Shown piece by piece: positions 1 through 13,200 of a stretch of 64,000 nt of DNA (positions within the stretch are counted from its first letter, which is position 1; the number at the start of each line of letters is the position of its first letter). The translations under genes and the position numbers were made by a program. Source of the stretch: Mesorhabditis belari (taxonomy: Eukaryota > Nematoda > Chromadorea > Rhabditida > Rhabditidae). A model generated the notes under the pieces. It was given only the letters and a program-made list of their open reading frames with translations. It searched no databases and was not told the origin of the DNA. Where the stretch lies: contig CAUEEP010000735.1 of NCBI GenBank assembly GCA_958450365.1, positions 3,190,001 to 3,254,000 of the forward strand, given 5' to 3'.

Positions 1-504
1 TGTGCGGGGGAAAAGTGAGGAAAAGTCAATAGAATTCGTTCGATTTTTTTGGGGAAAATTGTACACAGACATCGGGAAAATCGGGAAAATCGGGAAAATC
101 GAGAAAATATCGTTTTTACTCCTCTTCTGTTGCGATTCGAAGGCGCTTCTCGGGCGGGCTCGAATCACACGAATCGATCTCGTCTTTCGCGTCGATTCGA
201 TCTGAAATTGAGAAAACATTTACGAAACTAGACGATTTCGAGAGAATTTCTGCAATTTCAAGTTAATTTTAGAGCATAGATTTCCTTGTTTTTTCTTTAT
301 TTTCCAGATTTACTTTGTACTGCCATGTAAACGCACGCTTTCTCGTGCATCGAAGTCATTTCCCCATCGAAAATGAGAGATTCTGTGCACCAGATAGGCT
401 GTGTTTATCGTAGAGCACAAAGTACAAGGTATTTCCAAATTTTCAGTCCACCCCCCTGAAACGCACCCCATCTGGCGCACAAGTGTACCCTGAAGAGCCC
501 AAGT

Positions 505-1010
505 ACGTTCAAAACTTATCCACTAGCTAGTGTGCGTTCCAGAATGCAACTTTGATCAGATGAATATGGCAAAATTCTGCAGTATGCATAAAATTCTCGG
601 GTGATCTCAAAATTGGGGGAACTGAAGCAAAGAAAATGAGAAAAAGTACCCCAAAGGCGTATCCATTAGCTAGTGTGCGTTCCAGAATGCAACTTTGCTT
701 AAGGGGGAGATGGCAAGATTTAACATTGTACACGATTTTCTTGGGTCGTCTCGAAATTGTGTAAGTGAACCAAAGAAAAATGAGGAAAAGTACATCCAAA
801 AACTTATTCATTAGCTAGTGTGCGTTCCAGAATGAAACTTTGCTTAGGGGAGATGGCAAGATTCGACGAGTATATACGAGTTTCTTCGATGGTCTCAAAA
901 TTGGGGAACTGAAGCAAAGAAAATGAGGAAAAGCACCCCAAAAACGTATTCATTAGCTAGTGTGCGTTCCAGAATGTAACTTTACTTACGAGATATAGCA
1001 AGATTCAACA
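505..1010 (+). repeat. Tandem array of the 145-bp dispersed repeat family, array 1
   Basis: About four diverged units share the core AGTGTGCGTTCCAGAATG, followed by a stretch ending in a run like TTGGGGGAACTGAAGCAAAG. The same family recurs at 15.95-16.73 kb in the opposite orientation and at 17.78-18.43 kb in this orientation. Apart from this array I see no gene in 1-1,214. Confidence 0.85.
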
Positions 1011-1214
1011 ATTTACAGTAGATTATCGAATCATTTTCACCCACCATCAATTGGTATCTCGCCCGGGCTGCTTCGGTTCTCGATTTTCAGCTTTGGATCA
1101 AAAGTGGCATCGACTGGAGCACGACTGGAAAGGAGTAATGAAATGGAGTAATAGTTAGCCCAGATAATAGACAAGAGAAAAAAAAGTACGGTAAGTATAA
1201 GTTTCTAAATTCAC

Positions 1215-4200
1215 CTGATTCCCAGTGGTGCTGCAGTGACGGCAGCGATCGCTGAAGCGATATTATTCGCTTGTGATGGAGAGTGAGAGTTGAGGGATGA
1301 GCCGGCAATTGAAAGGCCTAGATTAGAGGCCATTGATGGATTGAGAGAATCTAGAGAAAGAGGAAATATTTGCCATTGGCAACCTAACTTTGAACTCAAA
1401 TTCCTCGGTGTTGGTTTGTCCAATTTTCATAGTTTTACTACTAATCGATAGAGGAAGACTTGGTGAATCCAATGATGCCAAGAACATTTAAATCGACCAC
1501 CCCAACACCGAGATATTTAAGCTTAAAGTTAGATTACTCGAAAATTCAGATTTAAGTAATCCATAGTAGATTAAAGCTTGAATAGACTACCGTAATCCTT
1601 TTCTACTTTCCCTGTGACATCCAAAACGATTAAATCAATCCTTACTTTAATCTATCGTTACCCAAAAAAGCCCAGTTATAGCCCAGATCTATTGTTTACT
1701 TGAATTCTCGGGTGATTGTCGAACATCTTTGTACTCCATTTGATTCTCGAGCTGTTTCCGAGCATTTTGAAAGATCGGATCGATCGGTCGAGAGGCGAAA
1801 TCGATCTAGAAATTGATCTCGATCTTTTTTTTAGATAACTAGAGAAAGAAAAAGGTTAAAGGTGAGCTTTTCTCTGGATATTTACTGTAGTTTATAGAGT
1901 TTGGTATGAGGAATTCAAATTGCAAATGAAAATCAGTCAAATGACGTTCAAGATGTGTAAAAGTTCAATTGAAAATTCAATCGAATCCAATTTAGAAGTA
2001 AAACAGAAGAAAAACAAAAGAAAAAGGCTGAATTAGGGATCGAACCATGGCCCTGTGAGCTGGAGTCCTATGTGTTATCCACTAGACCACAGAGGCTAAA
2101 AAACGCAGATGAAAATCTCCCAATTGACTTTCCAGGAGTGTAAAACTTCAAATGAAAAACTAGCATTAAAAGGCTTTAAATGCTTCGGATGTTTTAAAAG
2201 GCTTTTTTCCTCAGCCTGCTAGGGGGTGTTCGTAGCCTAGTGGATAGCGCACAGGACTGCAGCTCACGAGGTCATGGTTCGGTCCCTCATTCGGCTTTTT
2301 TTAGTTTTTTTTGATTGCTTTTTAGAGTTTTTAACTAAAAGTACGAGTTTCAGAGAAAAATCCAAAGAAAAATTGATTTAAAATGATGTAAGCGGAGAAA
2401 AATGTGATCGAATGGCTTATTGGAGTCTTATTTTAAACTAACCGGTCTTCCACTTGGATCAATCGACAATCCGACTCCATTCGAATGCAACTGATTCTTT
2501 ACTTTTCCAATACAAGTATTCAAATAGGACATCATCAAGATTGGAGCTAACTAGAATAAAGAAGAGATTATTTTTAATGATATTCAGTTCTGATTTTATG
2601 TAATTTATTGATTTTCTAGGTAATCGACTATTAAAGAAGTTTGAATTAGAAAAAAAGAGAAAAGATCTTTCTTTCTTTCTTGCTTCCTTGCTTCCTTGCT
2701 TCCTTGCTTCCTTGCTTCCTTGCTTTCTTTCTAGCTTTCTTTCTTTCTTCTTGGCTTCCTTGCCTCCTTGCTTCCTTGCTTTCTTTCTTGCTTTCTTTCT
2801 TTCTTTCTTGCTTCCTTGCTTCCTTGCTTCCTTGCTTTCTTCTTTCTTTCTTATCTTATAAGATCTTTCATCTTACTATTCAAATATTCTTTTTAAAGTT
2901 TAGATAAAAAAAACAAACAGCTGGCGCTTCTTCATCAATCGCTTTTTGCCTTTCTTCACCACCATTTGTCGGTGAACCGTTTGAATTTGAAGCAGATGAG
3001 ACGCTTGCTGAAAAATTTGAAAAATTTAACCTCTAATCTCTTGGCTTTAAGCAATTCAATCTAAATATTTTTATTAAGAATCGATAGAGAAAAACTTTGC
3101 GCAACGAATGAGAAACAAAAACATAGAAATTGAACATCCCAACGTCAAGAAATTTGAGCTTAAGGCTAGATTGCCAATGGCAAAAAAGGCGGAGTCATTG
3201 TGGAAGCTTTTATACGCGCCTCCTTTTTGCCATTGGCAATCCGACTTTGAGCTTAAATATCTTGGTGTTGAGCTGTTCAATTTCAGACTAAGCCCCGGCC
3301 ATTTGCCATCGACAATCTAACTTTAAGCTCAAATTTCTCGGTGTTGGTTTGTCCAATTTCAATAGTTTTACTACCAATCGATAGAGAAAGTCTTTGCGCA
3401 TCTAATGATACCAAGAACATTTAAATAGGACAGCCCAACACCGAGATATTTCAGCTTAAAGTTACACTGTTGGGAAAAGGCTTATTTTTTTGTTCAATTT
3501 CAATCCTTTTGATATCATTAGATGTGCCAAGTCTTTCTCTATCGATTGGCACAAAAACTATTCCAATTGGACATCCCAAAACGAAGAAATTTGAGCTTAA
3601 AGTTATGCAAATGGTAAAAGAGACAGGGCGCGTATCTAAGCCCCGCCCATTTGCCATTGGCAATTTAGCTTTAAACTCAAATTTCTCGGTGTTGGTTTGT
3701 CCAATTTCAATAGTTTTACTACCAATCGATAGAGAAAGACTTTGCGCATCTAATGATACCAAGAATGTTTAAATTCGATTCCCCAACACCAAGAAATTTG
3801 AGCTTAAAGTTACACTGTTGGGAAAAGGCTTATCAGATGCGAAAATCGAGAATTTTATCATAAAAGGATTGTTTTTTTTTGATTCTATCGTCCATATGTA
3901 ACTAGGATCATCTCGAGCTTCTACAGAAGGCTTATCTCGAGCTTCTAATGGAAATTCTTGTCAAAAAACGAACCCATTCTCGCGTCTGATTGTGGTCGAC
4001 GAATGCCGATGGCTGGGCTGAAATCGAGTTAAAAATTTTACCTCTTTATCATTCTATTTCTTATCTAAACTACCGTAATCCATTAATTTACAATAAAAGA
4101 AATTCAGCTAATGATTTAAAGAGCTTTTTAAATGATAAGAGCTTATCTAACAAAGGCTAAGGCTTAGCTAAGGCTAGCTAAGGCTAGCTAAGGCTAGCTA

Positions 4201-7200
4201 AGCCTTAGCTAAGGCCTAGCTAAGGCCTAGCTAAGGCTAGCTAAGGCTAGCTAAGGCTAGCTAAGGCTAGCTAAGCCTTAGCTAAGGCCTAGCTAAGGCT
4301 AGCTAAGGCCTAGCTAAGCCTTAGCTAAGGCCAGCTAAGGCTAGCTAAGACTAGTCCATTCCCAATTCGATCCTTATCTCTTCCTGTCTTTTCTACTGTC
4401 TCAAATTGTCTTACTGTAGCTTTTCTAGTAACTCTAATCAAATTTACCTATTCGAATCCCTTTGCCCAGCATTCCCTTTGTTGAAAGTGTCAGTAAAATG
4501 TTTTTCAGAGACTTGTATAAGATTTGGAGAGGCATTGATCATCTCCTCTCCTCCAGCACTTCCACTATTCGCTGTAGCTGGTCGACTAAGTTGCTGAAAA
4601 GACTTCCAAGTTAATCAACGACCGAGCGAGCTATCACCTGTCCAGGTGTACTCCTTTGACTCAAACTGAGCGCAGCGGCTGAAGCAGCGCTGATCGGAAT
4701 CCCAGCTAAAACCGTTGCCGCCGAGATTTTCCTCATCATATTTTCTTGTGCTTGTTGATTAGCAGCAGCTTGAGCAGCAGCTTGAGCAGCAACAGCTTGA
4801 GCTTGAGCTTGCTGTAGTTGCAGCTGTAGTTGCATCCGAAGATTCATTTGGCTAGGAGCTGGATCAACAGGAACCGGTGGACGCGGGGAAATCGCATCAG
4901 TGGGCTGTTTGAGGGTCTAAAAGGATAAAACGATTATCTAGAATGGATAAAGATTGATTGATTATCAAGATTTTCTTTAGATTTCTCTATTTATTTGATA
5001 ATTTCTCTTTAAAAAGCTCAAAATCTCTTTAAAAACCTCAGAATTTCTTTCAAAGCCCAGGATTATCTTTAGAAACCTCCGAATTTCTTTAAAAACCTTA
5101 GGATTATCTTTAGAAACTTCAGGATTTCTTTAAAAGCTCAAAATTATCTTCAGAAACCTCAGAATCATCTTAAAAAGCTCAGGATTCAATCGAAATCCAG
5201 GTGGAAGGCCAAGAGGAGCTGGAGCTCCAGAATTATCTTTAAAAGCTCAGAATTATCTTTAAAAGCTTAGAATTATCTTTAGAAGCTCAGAATTTCTTTA
5301 AAAAGCTCAGAATTACCTTTAGAAGCTCAGAATTACCTTTAAAAGCTCAGAATTTCTTTAGAAACCTCAGAATTATCTTTAGAAGCTCAGAATTTCTTTA
5401 GAAGCCTCAGAATTATCTTTAGAAACCTCAGAATTTCTTAAGAAACCTCAGAATTATCTTTAAAACCTTAGAATTATCTTTAAAACCTCAGAATTATCTT
5501 TAGAAACCTCAGAATTTCTTAAGAAACCTCAGGCTTATCTTAAAAAACCTCAGGATTATCTTTAAAACATCAGGATTATCTTTAAAAGCTTAGAATTTCT
5601 TTAGAAACCTCAGAATTATCTTTAGAAACCTCAGGATTCAATCGAAATCCAGGTGGAAGGCCAAGAGGAGCTGGAGCTGGGGCTGGAATAGATGTTGCCA
5701 CAGATCCTTGTTGTAGCATTTGTTGCATTCGAAAAGCATCTAATCCAGTAATATTTCGATTTCCAGGAGCTGAAATGACATTTCTACAATTGGGATGAAG
5801 TTTCTACAATTTTATAAACACTTCTAAGCAATTAAATCAATTTCGAAATGTTTATTGCTCGGTTTCTTTTCTTTGAAAGCTTTAAAAGCTTTTTTTGATC
5901 AAATTTTAGAAGAATTTGATTAAAATAGGCTTTAAAATCGCTTTTAATTGATTTAAAATCGCTTTTAAATTGATTTAACAGTGGTCCACAAAAGGAATGC
6001 CCATTGCCATCCACAAAAGGAATGCCCCATTGCCCTCCACAAAGGCAATGCCCCATTGCCATTCAACAGTATGTTTTGTAATGGAAAACTTGCAAAATCG
6101 AGATTTCAGAAAAAAGAGTAGGGTATTTTTATAAGAGACTCGACTTTTCGACTTTTGGCCGTCATATAGACGAGTTGGTCGTCCTATATACGAATTGGTC
6201 GCCTTATATACGAATTGGTCGCCTTATATACGAATTGGTCGCCTTATATACGAATTGGTCGCCTTATATACGAATTGGTCACCTTGTATACGAATTGGTC
6301 GCCTTATATACGAATTATTCGCCTTATATATGAGTTGGACGCCTTATATACGAGTTGGACGCCTTATATACGAGTTGGACGCCTTATATACGAGTTGGAC
6401 GTCTTATATACGAGTTGGTCGCCTCATATACGAATTGGACGCCTTATATACGAATTGGCCGCTATATAGACGAGTTGGATGCCTTATATACGAGTTGGAC
6501 GCCTTATATACGAGTTGGACGCCTTATATACGAGTTGAACGCCTTATATACGAATTGGCCGCTATATAGACGAGTTGGACGCCATATAGACGAGTTGGTC
6601 GTCTTATATACGAATTAGGGGGGCGTTACTTTTGTGGACCACTGTATTACTTACAATAACAAGTAGAGATTCAAATTTTCCTTTTGACTTACTGTTCTGA
6701 GCAGCAGCTAGAGCTTGTTGAAGTAAAAGAGCTTCTAGACTGCCCGGTTTAGGAACATTAGACGATTGAACTTGCGATTGTTTTAACTAAAAATAGGAAA
6801 CCAATACAAGTACAATAAATTTTCCATTCTTTTATCATAATTCTTAAATCTAAAAGAACTATTACTCTTTTCTGGTTAGATTTAAACAGAAATCAGTTAA
6901 TATATTATGTAAAATGATCAAGAAAAGAGCTAATAAACAAATAATAAAATCAATGTTTTTTTTTAATTCTTTCAAACCTGTTGCTGTTGAACTAAAGCAT
7001 GTGAGGTGACTGGGTCAATTTGTGGGACGGGCGGTTGTCTAGCGGCGTTCAACTGCAATTGATGAGCGGCTTGAGCTTGAGCTTGAGCAAGGATGTTTTG
7101 TTGTTGGCTGCAGATCTTGCATTATAGAGTTCGATTTATTGCTTACCGTAGGATATGATTTTGAGGTAAAAGCTGGGCAAGTGCTCCGAGTTGATCTCCG

Positions 7201-10200
7201 ACAGAGACGGGGATTTGAGCAGCCGAGACTTGGGGTAGCTGGAAAGGAATGGTTTCAAAAGAAGATACAGAACAAGATATAGATCAAGATCGAGCTACAG
7301 ATCAAGATCAAGCTCTAGATCAAGCTACAGCTCTAGATCAAGCTCTAGATCAAGCTCTAGATCAAGCTCTAGATCAAGCTACAGCTCTAGATCAAGCTCT
7401 AGATCAAGCTACAGCTCAAGATCAAGCTACAGGTCAAGCTACAGCTCTAGATCAAGCTACAGATCAAGATCCAGCTCTAGATCAAGCTCTAGCTCAAGCT
7501 ACAGCTCAAGATCAAGCTACAGCTCAAGATCCAGCTACAGATCAAGCTACTCAACTCTTATTTTATTTCAAATCAAACCTGAATCCCAATATGATTGATG
7601 GGTTGCGGAGGTTGAGACTGTGGCGGTGGTTGAACAGCGGTTGGTTGACTGGGGAGAGAGCTACCACCTGGACCAACCATTGGAGCTGGAGGAGCTGAAG
7701 TAGCTGGAAAATTGTTGTAAAACTTCTTGGAAATCTACTTTAACTAATCACCTTCAAGTAAAGACTGAAAATTGCAAAGAAAAAACAGCTAAAAACAGCT
7801 AAAAACCAACCAGAATTCGATCCTTGCGATGTTGATGAAAGATGTTGATTCAAATGTTGATTCAACAAAACGACGCGAGATTGTTGTACGCCCAAGTTGA
7901 AGAAGAATCTGGAAACAGATTTTAGAATAAAAGATTTTAGTTTTAGAGAGATTTGGTATAGTTTGAGGGAAAGAAAGTATAGTTTGAGTTGATGGAAATT
8001 TGTTCAAATCAATTTGAATAAAAGCCCTTTAAACTGCTGACTTTTCTAGACTTTGTCATCATTTCTTGGCTTTACAAAGATCTAGATTAGTTGCACTTCG
8101 TTATTTGTTAGCTGTTGGTCTGTTGTCTCTCAGCTGTTTGTCAGCTGTCAGCTGGCTGTCTGTTGTCTCTCAGCTGTCTATCAGCTGTCTGTCAGCTGTC
8201 AGCTGTCTGTCTGTTGTCTCTCAGCTGTCTATCAGCTGTCAGCTGGCTGTCAGCTGTCTGTCTGTTGTCTCTCAGCTGTCTCTCAGCTGTCTCTCAGCTG
8301 AGATCAAATACCTGAGTGTGGAGACATCGTTGAGTGGTAAATCTTGTCCTTGTGGATTTTCGGATGGTGGTACGTCGAGATTCACATGTTTATACGCGTG
8401 CATATCGAAGAATGGCACATTGACGGCTGGCTGTTGAATTGGCCAGGGAAGATAGGGGTGATCACCGGTCTAAAAAAGGATGATCACAGTTTGATGACGG
8501 TTCTCAGCGCTAGCTAAGAGGCTTGTATCTAATTATATTGCCTTATAGGCTATATTGCCAGAGGACTCGAACCCTCGAGGTGCATACGCCCATCAGACAC
8601 GTGCACTAACCACTACACCACCAAAGCCGTTGACTGAAGACAGCCCAAAACCTTGTATGCCATAAATCTCGTGATAGAGAAGCGTCTGACAAAAACTGTT
8701 TGCAGATTCGGAATCAGCGTAAAGAACTGCATTAAATAGGGTATTTTCCGAGTCAAAACCATGATAAGTTAACAAAATTCTTTAGTTTAAACATTTTGAA
8801 CAACTGATCACACTTTAAACGGCTATAACTTTGTCTAGGGACAATATTATGCTTAACTATTGATATCATTGAATAAAGGAAATTTCAGCCTTTCAAATGA
8901 TACTAAATCGAGCTTGATTGATAAGCCAGCCGAGGAAATCCAAGCCAACTAAAAAAACTGATAGCTCAAAAAAAGCCAAAACTTTAATGATCCAAATCTC
9001 GCGATAGAGAAGCGTTTGACAAAAACTGATTACAGATTCGGAATCAGCGTTAAAAACTGCAGCAGATAGGGTATTTAAGCTATGCTAAGTTAACAAAATT
9101 CTCTAGTAAATCGAGAGATAAGTCGGGTGGGGTTACGGGTTCGATTCTGGCTAATTTCTTCTTTCTTTTCTTCTTTCTTTTTCTCAATTTGGCTACAATT
9201 TCTTCGTTTTTAAGTTAATCTTAATGAAATTTTATCAAGAAAACAAATAATTCATCATTTTCTTTTACATTTTTTTGATTTTTAATGATTTTTAATGATT
9301 TTTTGGTACAAAATGGCAAAGATGATAAATAAAAAAGGCAAAAAAAGTCAAAAAAAGGCAAAAAACCGTTTTCTAGCCAAAGATCTGTTAGATTTCGTAA
9401 TTAAAAAGGAATTTCTTTAATATTCTAATACAGAAATAGATTAGAAAAGAGATTTCTGAAGATTTTTGAACAAAAAGATTAAATCTTCAATAAGATCTTT
9501 GATTTTGGAAGAAAAATGAGTAATGAAAAGTGGTTTTTTCAAAAAAAAATCAATTTTTAACGCTTTTTATCTCTTTTTTATCTCTTTTTCTCTCTTTTTA
9601 TCTCTTTTTATCTCTTTTTATATCAATTAAACCCAAAAATCTATAAATAAATACTTTCTAATGCATTTGAATTTTCATTTTCTCACAATAAACTTGAAAG
9701 AAAGCATGAATTACGTGCACTAGATGCACTGCGTTTGCGGATTTCAAAGCAGAGAGTTCAGGTGGGAAAATGGGATTGAAAAGAATAGATGATAAAATAG
9801 ATGATAAAGAAAAGAGAAAAGAAAAGAGCTTTAGGAAATGTTCGAACGAGGTTAGGGGAGAGTTTATCTATATTTTATTGTAGATATCGTAAATACCCCA
9901 CCCCTGTAATTGGACCCCACCCCTCTAATAGTACCCCATCCTAGAGGGGGAGGGGAAAAATAATACCCCACCCCATGGGGTCCAATTACAGTATTTACGG
10001 TATCTACATTCTATTGTAGATCTCTACATTCTATTATAGATATCTACATTCTATTGTATTCTCTCTAATAGTGCATTCAAAGTTTTCCTTAAACTCCTCG
10101 AAATCTCGAGAACCGCTTATCAGAACCTATCAATTTGAGGTCAGAAATGTAGCTAACGATGAGCTCTTGCGAGGGATTAGAGTGTTGAGCTTCTGTGAAA

Positions 10201-13200
10201 AGTTTGAAAGCCGTAAAATAGTGATCAACTCGGCTCGGCGGAGAGCACTATTAGAGAAAAGACGTTCAACACCGTATTTTCTCTAATAGTGCATCCAAAG
10301 TTTTAGCCTAAATTGTTCGAAATCTCGAGAACCGCTTATCAGAACCTATTGATGTGGGGTCAGAAATGTAGCTAACGATGAGATCTAGTTGGTTTTTAAA
10401 GTGATCTTGTGATCTTGTGATGTTCACTCGAACAAGGCTAGATAGAATTTATCTAAATTTCACTGTATTCTCTCTATTAGTGCATTCAAAGCTTTCCTTA
10501 AATTCCTCGAAATCTCGAGAGCCGCTTCTCAGAACCTATCAATTTGCGGTCAGAAATGTAGCTAACGATGAGATCTAGTAAGGGATTTGAGTGTTGAGCT
10601 TCTGTGAAAGCTTAGAAACCGTAAAATAGTGATCAACTCGGCGGAATGCCGGTGGAATGCACTATGCACTATTATAGAGAAACCTGCAATTATAGAGAAA
10701 AATCAAATGCCAACCTGTGTATGAATCATATGTGAATGATGTCCGGATGGTGTTTGTGATTGATTCGGTGTCTGGGATGGGGTTTGCGAGGCTGAATGAG
10801 CTGCTGCTGCGGCGGCAAGACTCTGTGCCGGCGCCAGGAACATTGGGAGACCCGTGGCCTGGAATTCGAAGTGAAATCGTGATTTATTGAAGCGCTGGAT
10901 TCTTGTGACAATATTATAAAAGGTTTTCATTTCTACAAAACTCTGAAAGAATGAAAATAGCTCTGATTCGAATGGTTCTTTCCTTTCTAGTCCTTGTTTT
11001 TCGCTATTTACCGAATTAGTCAATTCTGAGAATCCCCGGATTTTCAGAGGTTTTAAAAGTGAGATAAATGAAGTGATTGAAAACTATAAAAGAGAAAAAA
11101 AGAGATTCTGGCATAATTGGGTAAATGAATGAAGCAAGAATAGCTAAAAATCGGCACCAGTGCGGTAACAGAAGCTTATACAAAATTTTATAGAAACTAG
11201 AAGTTTAGAGTTGCTTAAACTGGCTTTAGAGTTGGCCTTAGTTGCTTAAACTTGCTCTGGAGTTGGCTTAGTTGCTCAGATTGGCTCTGGAGTTGGCCTT
11301 AGTTGCTTAAATTGGCTCTGGGATTGACTTTAGTTGTTAAACTGTCTCTGGAGTTGGCCTTGGTTGCTTAAACTGGCTTTGGAGTTGGCTTAGTTGCTTA
11401 AATTTGCTAAAGCACATCGCCATCGTCATCAAATCATCAAAAACTTGTAAATGAAAGGTGTTTTTACCAAAGAATAGCCAAAAAATTGGTGCGAAAGTAC
11501 CCCGAAAATACCTGACTGGTCGACGGTGCCACTGAAACAACTGTCCCATGGTGTGGCTGTTGTTGTGCGGCGACCAAGTGTTGCGCAAAAGACATTTGAG
11601 ACATTTGAGGCTGAAAAAAATCGATGAATAAATGAAGAAAATAGATTCAATAATGAATGGAAATATTTTTTCGAAAATCGAAATAATATTTGCTCAATAA
11701 AGTTTGTTTTTTTAATCGGAGCGGATTTGTGACCTCATCAGCTCAAAAAAGAAAGAATCGGTGAAATGAGGAAAAGTACAGCGAAAACCAACGAAATTTC
11801 AGATTTCCCAATGTCATTTGGAATGTCATTTAATTTTCAAAAATCTGTCGGAAAATTGGAAATTTGCATTTAAGTTTTAAGTTAGCGTCGGCAAATCGAA
11901 AATTTGCATTTAATATCAAAAATCCGTCAAAAATTGGAAATTTGCATTTAATTCTTCAAATTTCGACAAAAATGGAAATTTGCATTTAAGCTAAAAACCG
12001 TCGGAAAATTGGAAATTTGCATTTAACTTTTAGTTTTTTGTCTGAAAATCGAAAATTTGCATTTAATTTTTAAGAATCTGTCGAAAATTGGAAATTTGCA
12101 TTTAATTTTTAGTTTTTTGTCTGAAAATCGAAAATTTGCATTTAATTTTCGAAAATCTGTCGTAAAATTGGAAATTTGCATTTAATATTTGATTTTCGTC
12201 GGAAAATCGAAAATTTGCATTTAATCTTGAATTTCTGTCGGAAAATCGAAAATTTGCATTTAATATCAAAAATCCGTTGAAAATTGGAAATTTGCATTTA
12301 ATTTTTCAAATTTCCGACAAAACGGGAAATTTGCATTTAATTCTTGAATTTGAAGAAAGGAAAATGCGGAATTTCCCCTAATCTGGGGGTGATCTTTGAT
12401 TTGGAAAAGTGAAGAAAATGATTGAAAAGAGTCAAATTTCTTTTTTAAAATCAATATTCTTTTAATTTAATAATTTAAAATCAATATTCTGACGTTAAAG
12501 TAAGCCTTGAAAAAGCTGTTCAGTTTTTTTGGAATATTAATCTCGAAATTTTGCACCTGTGCGTGGGCAGCGGCGGCGGCTGCAGCTACTGCTTGTTGAG
12601 CGGCCACGGCTTGAGCTTGAGCCTGAAAAAGGAGAGGATTGGAAAGGGAATGAGGAAGGGAATGAGGAAGGGAATGAGGACTTCTTTTTCAACTTTCTTT
12701 TATTTCATTTTTTGTTTCTTTGATTAATAACGCTGATTTAGAGAAAGGAATCTTTAAAAAATGAAATTTTTCAAAATTACAGTAAGCCTAGAAAGTACAG
12801 GAAGCTTGGAAAGTACGGGAAGCTTAGAAAGTACAGTAATCTTAATAAAACAAAGAAAAAGACTAAATTCTACAGTACCCTAGAATCAAAATATAATCCT
12901 TAGATCAATAGAAATATTAATAAACCAATAATCTAATGATTTTAAGGGTTTGAGAGGGGATAAGAGGCGCTAAAGGATTCTTTAATTTCCGAAAACTTTA
13001 CCCAACCTAACCCAACTATTATCTAATCGCTAAACAATCAACGCTAATCTAGGCCAAGTCTTCTACCTGAGCTTGAGCTTGAGCTTGAGCCTGTGCTTGT
13101 GCCTGAGCCTGTGCTTGTGCTTGAAGGGCTGTGTGTTGATGCATGGCGGCGAGTTGCGCAGCGCTTAAGCCTGAAAATTTTTTAATTAATTTTTTCTTAA

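Noticed and set aside
6195..6618. Three overlapping repeat-protein ORFs ([11 protein letters not shown] type)
   Set aside because: A stop-free 20-bp unit cycles through all three frames. The array lies in a non-coding TIR element.
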